Positions 10,401 to 20,719 of a stretch of DNA of 64,000 bases are shown here, in pieces; the stretch's first letter is position 1; each line of letters begins with the position of its first letter. Origin of the DNA: Galerina marginata (taxonomy: Eukaryota; Basidiomycota; Agaricomycetes; Agaricales; Galerinaceae); NCBI GenBank assembly GCA_023014335.1, contig JAECYW010000026.1, forward strand, positions 124,001 to 188,000. The letters run 5' to 3'. The translations under genes were made by a program, and so were the position numbers. The notes under the pieces were generated by a model. It saw only the letters and a list, made by a program, of their open reading frames with translations, was not told the origin of the DNA and searched no databases.

Positions 10401-13400
10401 GCGCATCCAACGATGATAGTACCTGAGAGCCCGATAGCGAGGCTAGTATCTCTGATTGGCGAGGTAGAGGGAATTCGTCCGGTATGGTTATTGCGTTTAG
10501 CTTCCTATAGTCAACACAGAACCTCGGTTTGCCGTTCCTGTAAGCGATAACCACTGGGGCTCCCCATGGACTTATTGAAGGTTCAATTACATCGAGTTCA
10601 AACCATTTATGTAGTTGTTCTTCGATGATTCGGCGTTTCTCAGGAGAACTGCCATACATAGGTAACGAAATAGGGGCTTGATCTTCTTTTGTCCTGATAT
10701 GTACCTTGCCCGGAAACCGGCCCAGTCGACCGTCGAATCCGAAAACCTTCTCGTGGGATTTGAGCATTTTCCACGCCTTGTCATGTAATTCTTCGGGTAA
10801 GTCGCCGACGTCGAGTAGTTCCTCCATGTGTTTTGACGAGTAGATGTTCGGGTCTGGCATTTCTGCCGTCTTAGGTCCGAAGTTCTCTTCTTCTGTCATT
10901 GGCGTCGTTGTTGGTTCCTCGACTTGCGTTTTGATAATGGTCTTGTAGACTTCCGCTCTTTCTTTCATTCCTTGAAATTCCTGAATGCTGCCTGGTCGTT
11001 GAAAGTATTCGCTTGCTCTGAATTTCGACGCGATGATTTCGCCTTTGCGAATTGTCCTTACTCTAGTGGAAGGATTCGAGACCGGAATGTGTGTTGACTG
11101 TCCCGTAATGAGCACATTAGGGATCACGAAAGCGTTATCGGTCGCGTCTGTGATTACTCCACGCTCTATAACCCACTCTTGGTTTGCATCTGGGAATATC
11201 CCGTCAAATCGTACTTGCTTGCATTCGTCTGGTCCGATTCTACAGTCTTCTGCGGCTCTGAGGATGGTTAGATCCTTTTCAGCTTTCTTTGATTGTCTCC
11301 GACGAGCATTCTTGCGGATCTTGTGAGCCTTATTCCTAGAAAGTTTACCAACATGAAAAGCCGACGTGAGTTTTGGTGTCTTCTTTGGTTCGTTTTCCTC
11401 CACTGGTGTCGCTTCCACTGTACACGGCGTGCCTTTAAAATGGATCCTGCTTCCTTGAGACACAGATCTGTTAACTGTGATTTCATATGTCTGTTGATAG
11501 TCTTCGCCCAGGAGTATCGGAACGGTCATGCCTGGTACTACATATGCTTCAGCTTCGGTTTCGATGGTGGTACCGTTCTCCGCGATCATCAGTATCGGAA
11601 CTCTTACGAAGCCTTTGAGTTCGCAATTCTTGTCTGTTAATTGCCAAAGTTTCATTCTCATTCCCTGTAGAGTGGGAGGTTTGTCCTTTAGAGAGCGTAA
11701 GTAGTCTTCTGAGATTAGAGTCACATCGGCACAGGAGTCCAATCGAAGGTCTATAGTCTCATTCCGAGTTGATCCAATCTTCCCTCTCACCGACATTACT
11801 GAAACTCCTACAGAAGCCGTTCCCGGAGTACTTAGTTTCGCCTTAGGAAGTCGAATACGGTCTGGCTTGGGAGGCGGAAACAAGAACTCGTCATCTGACG
11901 TAGAAGGACTCTCAGTGTTTATCTCTGGTGGAGGTTCAGCAACTTTTGACGGATCAATTTCTTCAAGGAGGAATCTCGGGTCTGCCTTGGGTTTTAGTTT
12001 CGCTTTCACAGTTTCCTCGTCTTCTATTTCCTCAACGCTGACTTTCATCACACGCTTGGGGATCACATCTTCGGTCTTACACTCGATCTGGGCACTTTCT
12101 TGGACTTTCTCCAGTGCCATTCGAGCAGCCTCATGAAAACCCTGTGGAATAGGGTGAGCATCACTTTCTTCTAGGAGTTTTAGTTCCTGTGCTATGCGGT
12201 GATCCAGCAAGGCTGAGTATGCGGAGCTATAGAGAATCTCGGCTTCGTTGTCCTCGGCGGTATTCGTGAGCGATAAATTCGCTGTCCTCTTTGTCATCTG
12301 AGTGCTTGAGTCATAATCCGGGCATTCCTTGTCCCAGTGATTCTCGCTACCGCATGATTTGCAAGGAGAAGGAGGAAGTCGTCCCATCTTCGTCATAATG
12401 TGATCATTCTTGGGATACGGATATCCGTTTTTCGGAGGAGGACGTTGTCGCTTCTGTAACGCTTGAAATACAAACCTTATTGCCTCGTGACTCTCAACTT
12501 CTGAATCGTTGATGTTGTCTTCTGGTTTGATCCCTTCTGTCTCCTTATCCTGGGTTTCGGAGAAATTAACTCTTCTTCTTGGGATTTGACTGACGTTATT
12601 TCCACCTGACAGTCGTTGCCGTTGCTCTCCCCCCCCAGTCTGAGAAGGGTATATTCCGAGTCTTCTCAGATTGTATAGCAAGTTATCGGAGGTGACAAGG
12701 TGAGTGCTATCTATCCTAGATGCGTGGAGTAAGGCTTTCTCATGTTCTGTTATCTTCGCATAAAGCTGGCTCGTTGTCGTAATGCTATCAATGTTGATTA
12801 TTGGCCCCCAAGGAATTGGTGCACGCTTCATTATGAGAAAGACTTCGGTATGGCCGCCAATGTCGACGACGACTAGCATTCTTGTGTACATGATGCGTCT
12901 CATTATGAATTTAGTGGGTGATTCATTTTCGTGACCGGATTGTCTGAAAGCTTGTGATTCGTAGATGCTATTCATACGAAGTTGCCAAGTTCGACCTAGG
13001 AAACCTTCCTTAATTCCTTTAAGGAATGTAAGATAATTCGTCTTCATATAAGCTTGTTCGTCCGGTGATAGCATGGAAAACCATAACTGAACTGTTGAAT
13101 CTTTCTTTAGATTTTTCCAGAGCCAGAGTCCCATCGCCTCCGGAATGTGGCCGCCTAGTTGGGCGTTCTGTTGGACTTCCCAGAAATATTCAATCGCTGT
13201 GTCATGATTTCCATCCCAGGACGGTAATTGATCTTGTTTGAGTTCCGCTTTAATGGTTGGGATGAACATGTTGTAAGTACCCACTTGTTGTCTTCCCGTG
13301 TCAGCAGGCAAGGAGTGATGGCTTCTAGGTGGTGACGGGAAAGGTGGTCTTCCTCCGCCGCCGCCTCCTCCGCCTCCTCCGCCTCCTCCTCCGCCGCCAC

Positions 13401-14835
13401 CTCTTCCGCCGCCTCCCTTGTTTGACTTGTCGGAGGAAGAGGAGCTTGGATTGGAAGGGTCGTTTGGCGGATTCGGTTTTACTGGAGAGGTAGAGATTAG
13501 TGGTTTACTAGGAGATCCCGTTAGCTGCCAAGGCTTTGATGGATCTAATCCTTTATTAACGTTGTTTCCACTGAGCCAGTTATCGTTTCCAAAAGTATTA
13601 GACCGTCCTGTTTGTCGCGAAGAGCCCCAATTTGGAAACGGTTTTGGCGTCGAGAAGAGCCCTTCTTCGATGGGTCTGCGTCTCCATTCCGGTAGGTCTT
13701 CCTTACGAACTATTACGCTTGGTTTCACCGGAGACTGCATGTTTACGAATGCTGATGGCTCGTTCATGGCAAGTCCATACAACACGTTTCCTTCGCGGCT
13801 TGCCATAATTGTTGGCTGACCCGATATTCCAAAGAAAGATTCGTTATTCGCTCTGAACGGAGTATCGGTAGACAATAGACCACTCGTTTTAGATATAGGT
13901 AGAGCAACTTTTTGTGGCGGTTCTTCTTTCTCTCTTTGATGTACTTCGGGTTGTTTACCTTTCTCTGGTTTTGGGGGTAAAGAAAAGTCCTTCCCTGCTT
14001 TGTAACTGGTTTTAGGAGATTCTTCGTCTACGTCGCTTAATTCTGAAAATTGTAACCAGCTCGGAAGAGTAATTATATGGTTCCAGTCAGCTCCCTCCTT
14101 TAGATACGACAAGTTCTCAGTTTTTAAACTATCTCTGTGTCTAGGAACTCTTTCATACCAATAACGTAGCTTATCGTCGGCTGTTTCCTTGGGAGGTACT
14201 TTCCAAATGCTCGGTGACGTGGAACTCGGCGACATAGAGTGAAGGACGAATCCTCGCTTGTACTCGTCCTGGTACTTGAGCATGAACTTCTGGGCACTTT
14301 CCAGCCGCTTTACGAGAGCAGTCCATGCTGCGTGAATTTGAGCGACTGAGTGGGATCCTGATAAAATCGTTATTGTTGTGTTACCCGGATCAACTAGAAA
14401 ATACGAAGTCCTATCGGGAATTAATTCCGCCATCCTTTGTATGAAGATTTGAAGCTCAACGACTGTTTGCGAAATTTCTTCGAGTAATTCTTTCGTTAGG
14501 CTGAAACGATTCCCAGAGGACTCGACTTTGGATCCTCGATCCAGGATTTGGTCTCTCGCGAGCGTCGGCGTCGTGCTAAACATCGAAACCTTCTGGGATG
14601 TCGAACGCGAAGTCTCACTTTCTGCTGCATATTCGATCCATAAGTTGGCCATCGGAGACATATCGTATTCTTCTTCGTTACCGTAAAATCCTAACACTCG
14701 AGCTGATGTTGAACGATCTGCGCTAGGTTGATTTCCTTCAGTAGGCTGGTCCGGAAGGACGGATTGAGCGTGTTCTGGTGACGTTCGAGCAGGTTGTACG
14801 ATTCCTGGAATCGATTGACTCCAATCATCGCTCAT
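7474..14835 (-). CDS. Ty3/gypsy chromovirus Gag-Pol polyprotein, single frame
   Basis: One uninterrupted frame. The first ATG is at 14835; the frame is open further upstream to about 15060 but holds no earlier Met. Residue numbers below count from 14916. Domains: Gag-like N-terminus with a poly-Gly run (~500-522); CX2CX4HX4C zinc knuckle at 852-865; aspartic protease motif DSCAD at 1060-1064 (Cys where Gly is usual); reverse transcriptase with YIDD at 1566-1569; RNase H with DAS at 1715-1717; integrase HHCC domain from ~2053; integrase catalytic D2124, D2184 and E2220, the D,D(35)E spacing; C-terminal chromodomain ~2423-2473. Together these copy the element through an RNA intermediate, and the chromodomain usually directs integration to marked chromatin. 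No stop or frameshift interrupts it, so it may be recent. Oddities: Gag and Pol are fused without a frameshift, and a ~60-residue insertion lies between the first RNase H Asp and the TEREALA motif. Confidence 0.95.
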   Translation of the reverse strand: MSDDWSQSIPGIVQPARTSPEHAQSVLPDQPTEGNQPSADRSTSARVLGFYGNEEEYDMSPMANLWIEYAAESETSRSTSQKVSMFSTTPTLARDQILDRGSKVESSGNRFSLTKELLEEISQTVVELQIFIQRMAELIPDRTSYFLVDPGNTTITILSGSHSVAQIHAAWTALVKRLESAQKFMLKYQDEYKRGFVLHSMSPSSTSPSIWKVPPKETADDKLRYWYERVPRHRDSLKTENLSYLKEGADWNHIITLPSWLQFSELSDVDEESPKTSYKAGKDFSLPPKPEKGKQPEVHQREKEEPPQKVALPISKTSGLLSTDTPFRANNESFFGISGQPTIMASREGNVLYGLAMNEPSAFVNMQSPVKPSVIVRKEDLPEWRRRPIEEGLFSTPKPFPNWGSSRQTGRSNTFGNDNWLSGNNVNKGLDPSKPWQLTGSPSKPLISTSPVKPNPPNDPSNPSSSSSDKSNKGGGGRGGGGGGGGGGGGGGGGGRPPFPSPPRSHHSLPADTGRQQVGTYNMFIPTIKAELKQDQLPSWDGNHDTAIEYFWEVQQNAQLGGHIPEAMGLWLWKNLKKDSTVQLWFSMLSPDEQAYMKTNYLTFLKGIKEGFLGRTWQLRMNSIYESQAFRQSGHENESPTKFIMRRIMYTRMLVVVDIGGHTEVFLIMKRAPIPWGPIINIDSITTTSQLYAKITEHEKALLHASRIDSTHLVTSDNLLYNLRRLGIYPSQTGGGEQRQRLSGGNNVSQIPRRRVNFSETQDKETEGIKPEDNINDSEVESHEAIRFVFQALQKRQRPPPKNGYPYPKNDHIMTKMGRLPPSPCKSCGSENHWDKECPDYDSSTQMTKRTANLSLTNTAEDNEAEILYSSAYSALLDHRIAQELKLLEESDAHPIPQGFHEAARMALEKVQESAQIECKTEDVIPKRVMKVSVEEIEDEETVKAKLKPKADPRFLLEEIDPSKVAEPPPEINTESPSTSDDEFLFPPPKPDRIRLPKAKLSTPGTASVGVSVMSVRGKIGSTRNETIDLRLDSCADVTLISEDYLRSLKDKPPTLQGMRMKLWQLTDKNCELKGFVRVPILMIAENGTTIETEAEAYVVPGMTVPILLGEDYQQTYEITVNRSVSQGSRIHFKGTPCTVEATPVEENEPKKTPKLTSAFHVGKLSRNKAHKIRKNARRRQSKKAEKDLTILRAAEDCRIGPDECKQVRFDGIFPDANQEWVIERGVITDATDNAFVIPNVLITGQSTHIPVSNPSTRVRTIRKGEIIASKFRASEYFQRPGSIQEFQGMKERAEVYKTIIKTQVEEPTTTPMTEEENFGPKTAEMPDPNIYSSKHMEELLDVGDLPEELHDKAWKMLKSHEKVFGFDGRLGRFPGKVHIRTKEDQAPISLPMYGSSPEKRRIIEEQLHKWFELDVIEPSISPWGAPVVIAYRNGKPRFCVDYRKLNAITIPDEFPLPRQSEILASLSGSQVLSSLDALAGFTQLEMAEEDIEKTAFRTHRGLFQFKRMPFGLRNGPSIFQRIMQGILSPYLWIFCLVYIDDIVIYSKSYEEHIEHLDKVLGAIERAGITLSPVKCHLFYGSILLLGHKVSRLGLSTHREKVKAVVDLEPPTKLSQLQTFLGMAVYFQSFIPYYADICGPLFGLLQKNIKWNWNSTHQQCFEAIKKALQEAPLLGHPKEGAPYRLYTDASDDALGCALQQVQPMAIKDLSGTKTWKILKKAFEKGDPVPKIPIALSSRTQDDKHKMQWAENFEDTIVYVERVIAYWSRLFKSAERGYSATEREALAAKEGLVKFQPFVEGEKILLVTDHAALQWAKTYENANRRLAGWGAVFSAFAPGLEIVHRPGRVHSNVDPLSRLPREPPKHASPLEDDTKPISIATPIIEQTFQHEAARRVSFTCYTIAEGLEKYSESNWTTGGKYEESAEELSSSLPEKAAFYTKNKPEKDNSALHIQMDPQLKEKWIEAYKNSNAFKAAWEDERSLMKESVPGYRFLRNEDGLLYFKDADFHERLCVPEEFRVKLISIAHDNAFELGHAGAEKIWQKLAPKFYWSRMKTDILQFCLTCDVCQKIKPRNFTRFGWLRPNPIPRVPYASISMDFIVNLPMSNGFNAILVIIDRLTKHGTFIPTTTGLSAEEFGALFCMKFICKFGIPESIISDRDPRWMSKFWKEIARILKTEMITSSSHHPQHDGQTEIVNKYLEIMLRAYVSDDKSDWAEWLALLEFAYNSSFHSSINATPFKLLLGHQPRSTLDLIVPKSLSEEGVVERGSLEFLEQLTMHRESSRRAIAKAQNDQVKRYNDRRRAAPDFKVGEKVLVNPHSLEWIESKGEGAKLNARWIGPFEILSVINPNVVRLRLPDNYPGSPVLNVEHLKRYEEDTINADRTHLAPPGIRKQASEEYDVERILAHKRVGKKKELRFLIRWEGYGPQFDTWGTIQDLKNSPDILRAYRKEHNV

Positions 14836-15084
14836 CGGATCTAGATCCGGCGCGCGAGGCTTTTCGAGAGGAGTTTCCTTCCCGGTCGAGGCTAGCGTCG
14901 GTAAGGGAGGCTTCAATTTGCTGCGAGGCGTGTACGTAGAGGATTTGGAAGGGACGAGAGGGGGTTTGGGATTAACCGCCCTGGTCGCCTTAGGGAGTCT
15001 CGATTCGGAACTAGACGGAGGATCCAGGATGAATAGACGAGTAGTTTGATAGAACGAGTAGTCTTAGGTCAACACCAGAATTAG

Positions 15085-15515
15085 AGAGATGGCAAGTCAA
15101 AGAACTCGAGTCTCCCACAGTGTCCACCTTTGTGAGTGCCGAGAATAGTCGACTTTCACGTCGGTAGGAGAGCTCGAGGGATGACCGCGAAACAAGGTGT
15201 GTGACCGGGAGATGATCAATACAGGATCGTACGCGGAGAAGCGATTAAACTTTGTAAGCCAAAGTTTAATAGATTCGGTTCAGCTCTCGGTGCGCCCGAG
15301 AGAGAATACGTTGCGATCGCGTTTTCTTAATACAAGAACTCAATAATCTCTTCGTAGAGATGGTTGAGGAGTTACGAGTCCTATTTATAGGGCTCGTTCT
15401 TTTATCGTTCTTGACCCACCCAAATTTTGGGCTTGCGTTACGCTCATTTAGCCGGCAAACCCCGAAACCTATTTTTAGCCGTGTTTCTATTTCCGTCATC
15501 GTCGGTGTTCGAGTT
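15085..15515 (-). repeat. Probable 5' LTR and leader of the chromovirus
   Basis: This is the non-coding DNA directly upstream of gag-pol on the minus strand. It starts with TG (TGAACTCGAACACC, at about 15515) and holds a TATA-like CCTATAAATAGG at 15380-15392. Two strong hairpins follow: 15284-15302 (CTCTCGG stem) and 15244-15270 (11-bp perfect stem). The inner LTR boundary and primer-binding site are not certain, because the partner LTR would lie left of the window. Confidence 0.55.
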
Positions 15516-16838
15516 CAACCTCTCACCACTCCTCCCCTCCTTCCAGACGTGTCTCCCGCCTATCCGCCCATTCCCCTGCCCTCACTGACATTGCCCAAAC
15601 GATGCCCAGCACCGCTCCGAGTGCCCCTCCCCTCCAATGAGGTATGTGGGCCGGAAACTGAAGGATGTTGAGGGGGTAAAATACACTAATAGGTTCGTCG
15701 CAATAAATGAGCCTGTTGTTCAGCTTATCCACACCCCGGCACACCCCAGCACACTCCAGCACCGCTCAACCCGTCACCACTGGCACCCCTTGACACTCCG
15801 AATTTGCCGCCACATTACAGCAAGGACGCCCGGATGCTGGGTAACCTCACCCAATATCAGCGAGGAACAGAGGAACCCATCCATGACAAGGTCTGGACGC
15901 TAAACTCACTGCGTTCGCATAGGTGTAGCTGGTGCCGGCCATGCTGCGAGACTGTGAAGGAGCTCCTGTAACACCATGCCACAGCCGCTGTGTCCTCCAC
16001 CTGGGTCAGTGTCGACGTCGCTAATCCAGGTCCGTGTCCGCTTTGTCAACTGCCGTGGACACGGTCGACCGCCCCCACCTCTTCAACATAGCACGACGAA
16101 CGACATCAATGTGGATGACACTGTTGTATCCCCAGCCTTCACGCCTCACCACCACTGCTCCTCTTCCACCTTCGACGTCTTCTTTCCCTCCTCCTCCTTC
16201 AAGCTGTCTTAGCGCGCCCCAGCGCTGGCGCCTGTCGAACGCGGGGTGCAGGCATACCCTAGTCGTACGTGGTACATGTCTTCCTCCAGCGTCACACCGT
16301 GCAGTGCTGACTATCCCCTGCTTTCCTCTTTACCTTTGCCTGTCTCCCGCTTGCAGCCCCACCATCCACGCCCCATTACAAATGACTGACGACGACAACA
16401 ACAACTCGCATAGTCAAGACCGCCGTCTGTTCAACGACGGGTGCCTCAGTATTCCGCGCCTCGACGTATGGCTCATTTCTTACACGCCACGTTTCGCTGG
16501 TCGCCATACAGCTCGCGCCTTCAGACCAACACCTGTACTGGCAATGGCTGACCTGGACCCAGGACCCCTCAGTCAGGAGGCAGGATCCAGAACGGCAGGA
16601 TGTGAAGAGTGGAGGAAGCGCAGCAACGATTGGGTAAATGAGGTCGCTGTCCGTCATCTAGCCGGTGTGCTTGTTGGTACGTCGTCCACTTCCCAAAATC
16701 CCGAACCTCTGTTGTCAATGTTGACCGCGTAGCTGATGCCCGCCTCTCACCTCCCACAGCACATTATGTTGCCAGAATTGCAGGGGCGTCTCTATGAACG
16801 CAGCCATGGCTGTCATATGAAGCCATCAGGATGGACAG
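15516..16838. other. Unassigned region with an exon/intron-like module (copy 1)
   Basis: Nothing is recognised with confidence. A 232-codon frame runs at 16034-16732 (+) and is low in complexity (Ser, Pro, Thr). The last part (about 16560-16770) is similar to 17960-18190: a segment beginning aggcaggatcca, a gaggtcgct segment, a GTACGT donor at about 16678 and a cacag acceptor at about 16762. This suggests a duplicated, decayed gene piece with an ~85-bp intron. Element A interrupts the sequence downstream of copy 1. Confidence 0.3.
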
Positions 16839-17902
16839 TTGCCCAATAAGCTTCATGCATCAGAACGGACAACTGTCCTTTGGGCAATTGTCCATCTATA
16901 AGACGTTTACGCTATATGATACGTTTATACTATAATGGTATTGGTTGTTTACAGTTTGATGGCATCAAATAAGATCATGTGACTTTGGATTTGCCTCTAT
17001 TTACATGCTTGTCGCACATTTATGTAATTTTATGGCCTCAAATCCAAACAAATATAAATATAAGTCCTCAGGGCCACTGCATCTATGATATAAAAAGCCA
17101 AAAAGGTGTAAATTCCCAAAATGGCAAGACTTAGTCATCCAGCCAGTTCTGTACTTAGCAGCATTTCTGATAAGTTTCTTAATCTATTAAATATTATTAA
17201 AGTGCTTATATCTCAATGAGGAATACAACTAGTAATGTGATTTAAATGCTAGAAATATCTAAAAATAGATTACGTTAATCTGAGGGTATATTTCCTTTTT
17301 TGGAAATTTTCCCGTCTGCCAAAATTTTGTGAGAGAAGCCTGATAACGATTTTTTGTTTGGACAATAGCTCAATAAGGAAAGCAGATAGGGGTATGATTT
17401 GAGTGGATTCAGGGTCGTTTACCCTGAACGCAGGTTTTTTATTAGTAGCACAGCCACATCCGAGGACATTTGACATATTCTTGGACAGTTGTCCATTTGG
17501 GCAATTTATGAAATGGACAAGTCTCTATTTGGTCAACTGTCCAAGAATATATTAAATGTTCTCGGATGTGGCTGTGCTACTAATAAAAAACCTGTGTTCA
17601 GGGTAGACGACCCTGAATCCACTCAAATCATACCCCTATCTGCTTTCCTTATTGAGCTATTGTCCAAACAAAAAATCGTTATCAGGCTTTTCTCACAAAA
17701 TTTTGGCAGACGGGAAAATTTCCAAAAAGGAAATATACCCTCAGATTAACGTAATCTATTTTTAGATATTTCTAGCATTTAAATCACATGATCAATCCTA
17801 TTCCCTATTGAGATATTAGGCCAACAATATGCCTTATATTATATCTTGGTAAACTGTCCAAAGGACAGTTGTCCCTTCTGATGCATGAGGCTTAATGGGC
17901 AA
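16839..17902 (+). mobile_element. Element A: ~1.06-kb TIR element with a large internal palindrome
   Basis: The ends are inverted (ttgcccaataagcttcatgc on the left; the right is its near reverse complement). Internally, 17233-17482 and 17530-17775 are near-perfect inverted arms that meet around 17505. The outer and core sequence (for example gtcgcacatttatgtaattt at about 17010) is shared with elements B and C, so the three form one family. No transposase is present. A target duplication could not be fixed by eye. Mirrored 68- and 86-codon frames are the same DNA read on both arms, not genes. Confidence 0.75.
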
Positions 17903-18343
17903 TTCCCCAAGATTTATGTTTCAAACTGACAGCTATTGGTGATGAACGTTTGCACAGGCACCAACTGACCCAAACCCGGAAGGCAGGATCCACAATCCGG
18001 GACGTTTGCGACAACGAGAAGGAGGGAATGAAGATGGACGACCGCAATGGCTAGATAGCTGAGGTCGCTCTAAGACTACGTATCGTGAGGTGGTGGTGTA
18101 TGCACTGGTACGTTCTTCTCCTTTTCCCGGACCCTCTATCATTATCATGAGCTATGTAGCTAACGCCCGCCACACAGCACTGGACTTCGAGTGAGGATCC
18201 AATCCGCACCTGCACCTGCACCCACATCCAGATCCTATGCCCCGTGGCTGCAGTCTGCAAACTGTCAATTTGACTCGATAATGGCTGCGGCTTGGGGGGA
18301 TTGAGTGTCGGCATGGATAAAAAGTCGGACAGTGAAAGAAGAC
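17903..18343. other. Second copy of the exon/intron-like module
   Basis: Similar to 16560-16770, with the same order: aggcaggatcca, gaggtcgct, a GTACGT donor at about 18111 and a cacacag acceptor near 18178. No long frame survives. It is the flank into which element E inserted; the 8-bp duplication GTTAAAGT is at 18344-18351. Confidence 0.3.
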
Positions 18344-18843
18344 GTTAAAGTCACTTCAGTGGCCCCTACTTAGGTACCCGGCGGGAACTTTAATATGGGG
18401 TATATAACCTACCCATGGGGGTGTCTACAACAAAAATAAAAAATAAAAAACGGCAGCTACAATTTATAAAAATTGTTAAAAATTTCAAAAATAAAAATGT
18501 TTTTGTTATAAAAACATAAGGAATGTTTTAAATTTTTAGAAAAGTTTTAACAATAAATAGAAATAGTTATAGATTTGTTTTTTTTAATAGGTGCCAGGGG
18601 TCTTTTTATAGAAATATTAAATTGTACCTAGCAGCTCAACCAGGGTAGATAAATAGAATCTGTAAAGAGATCTTGTAATGCAACCCTGAGTACTATGTAT
18701 CCTCCAAAAATTAAAGTAATCCAGAGGTATGAATTCTTCTACCCATAAAATAAATTTGGCATTTGTAGGCTAGCCAAAATATATGGCGAGGATCTGTATA
18801 AAGATCATAAGACATCATATAAAGTAATATTAAGACCAAAACT

Positions 18844-19350
18844 TGTCACAATTTTGTTCCAAGTCCAACCTTTCCGACAATCTGTTCTGGCACATCTAAG
18901 CAGACATACTCTTTTCCGTTCTGTATCTCAGATGTGGAGTACTTTCCCATACTTGTTTTTGTGTTATCCTCATGTTGTTAGGCATCTGCTCCCAAGGCTT
19001 CTTTCTGCAGCACATCTTACCAAGGTCTTCCCAAGTTTCAGAGTTGTGGAGTTGAGGATAACTCTGCCCTTATATTTAAAGACTTGTAATTACTACTTAG
19101 ATCTTCAGTCTGAATATTAGTTTAACCACCTGCATAACCTTGACATCTTATTGCTCTCATCTATCTAAGTTGTTCACTTCCAAAATATGCCTTAGGGCGA
19201 GGTGCTGACCTTCTGGTCTCCCGACCATAAATTGGGGCACATCGTTAGGCTAAGCACAGTTCATAGCTGAGGCCAAATTCTTGTCCGTCTAGTTCCGCAT
19301 TCTGTGTACTATTGTCTTGGATTCTTGGAATGTCAGACTCAGTCTTAACA
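18844..19350 (+). repeat. Solo LTR in the left arm of element E
   Basis: 507 bp, starting TGTCACAA and ending CAGTCTTAACA, flanked by the 5-bp duplication AAACT (18839-18843 and 19351-19355). It is homologous to the 525-bp LTRs at 38723-39247 and 58491-59015. Many differences are C-to-T or G-to-A, often at CpG positions of the better-preserved copies. An 88-codon frame inside is accidental. Confidence 0.88.
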
Positions 19351-20719
19351 AAACTACTGAATGAATAAAAATCATTGATCTTGGTATTGAATAAATACAT
19401 ATAGCATTCATATAAGCTTATAGATATACTATGCTGATACTGCAGGTTTTTTTCAAGTCATTCACTACAAGTCTTCTGTAAGCAATACATAAAATATGAT
19501 GAATTTACTATATTATTAGCCAAGTCACAGCGAGTTTTATATAAATTATGTCCAAATTAGATAGATTATTGAATGTTTTGACCAGTTACTAACTGCAATA
19601 ATAATGCTTGATATATACTGTCTTATGCAAAGGTCAAAAAAATGGATGTTTTATAACATTTTAAAATATCAAAAATGTTAAAAGAGTAAAAAGCTTAGCA
19701 ATTTAAAAAGTAATATCTGTTGAATTTAACATCATCTTGTAGCCCTGAATTTTCTTGATTTTCTGATATTTAAATCATGGCAATTGGATAAAAACTGAGC
19801 AAGTTATAGTCAAATTACATTTTGAAAGAGAAGCGTTCAAAAGTGTATTTTGTGATTTTCTTCGCAAGTAAGGCACCAAGTCACATGACACTAAAATATT
19901 CTAGATCAGAAAAAATAGCTCCACGTTTTCTATTTATAGACCCTGACCTGAAAATGCCTTTTTGGAACTAGTTCTATTTATAGATTAAACTGATATTTAT
20001 GAACTATTTATATACTCTGGCAAATTCTAAATATATTTCGCTTTTCTATTTTTTAGACCTAAACTCTGATATATCTATATTTAGAACAAGTTCTATTTTT
20101 AAATTGTGACCCTGAACTTCCTTTTTTAGAAAGTGAGCGGACTTTACGACCATCTCCAAAATTGGTTTTAGAACCATTTCTATTTTTAGATTGAAATTTT
20201 GAAACTTCCTTTTCTGGTAATATTTAGAGCTCTAATTTAAGCATTTTCTATTAATAGATTAATTCTTAAACCTTCAGTATACTAATCTATTTATAAATTA
20301 TTTTTAGATACCAATGACAACTGTATTGTTTCTATTTATAGGTTAGCCATCAAACATATTAGCTATATTTAGATCACAACTACTTTTCAAATTAATCATA
20401 TGATCAGTCTATTTTTAGAATATTATGACTGACTATCTTTAAAAGTAGTCAAACTTATATATAAGTTAAACAAGGTCAATTCTAAAAATAGTTGAGCACT
20501 ATTAAAATCCTTATCAGGTTTTGCATGTCTCATTTGGCAGATGGAAAACTCTTTTAGAAAGGAAATCGTATTTTAGAATATTGTTTTCTATATTTAGACC
20601 ATTTTACAATATTGATCATGTGATCATTTACTTTTTATACTAAGATATTAGCCAAATAAGATCAGTTCTAAAAATAGCTCATACTGTTATATAGATATAT
20701 AGTTCTATTAAGGAAATTA

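Noticed and set aside
17270..17749. Paired small proteins with CGCATNKKP motif in element A
   Set aside because: They are the two arms of one palindrome.
16839..17902. Target-site duplication for the A/B/C element family
   Set aside because: The flanks of A, B and C were compared by eye and no consistent direct repeat was found, so no superfamily is assigned.
18854..19120. 88-codon frame, identical to the one at 23585-23851, as a conserved gene
   Set aside because: Both lie inside mirrored LTR copies; identity comes from the palindrome.
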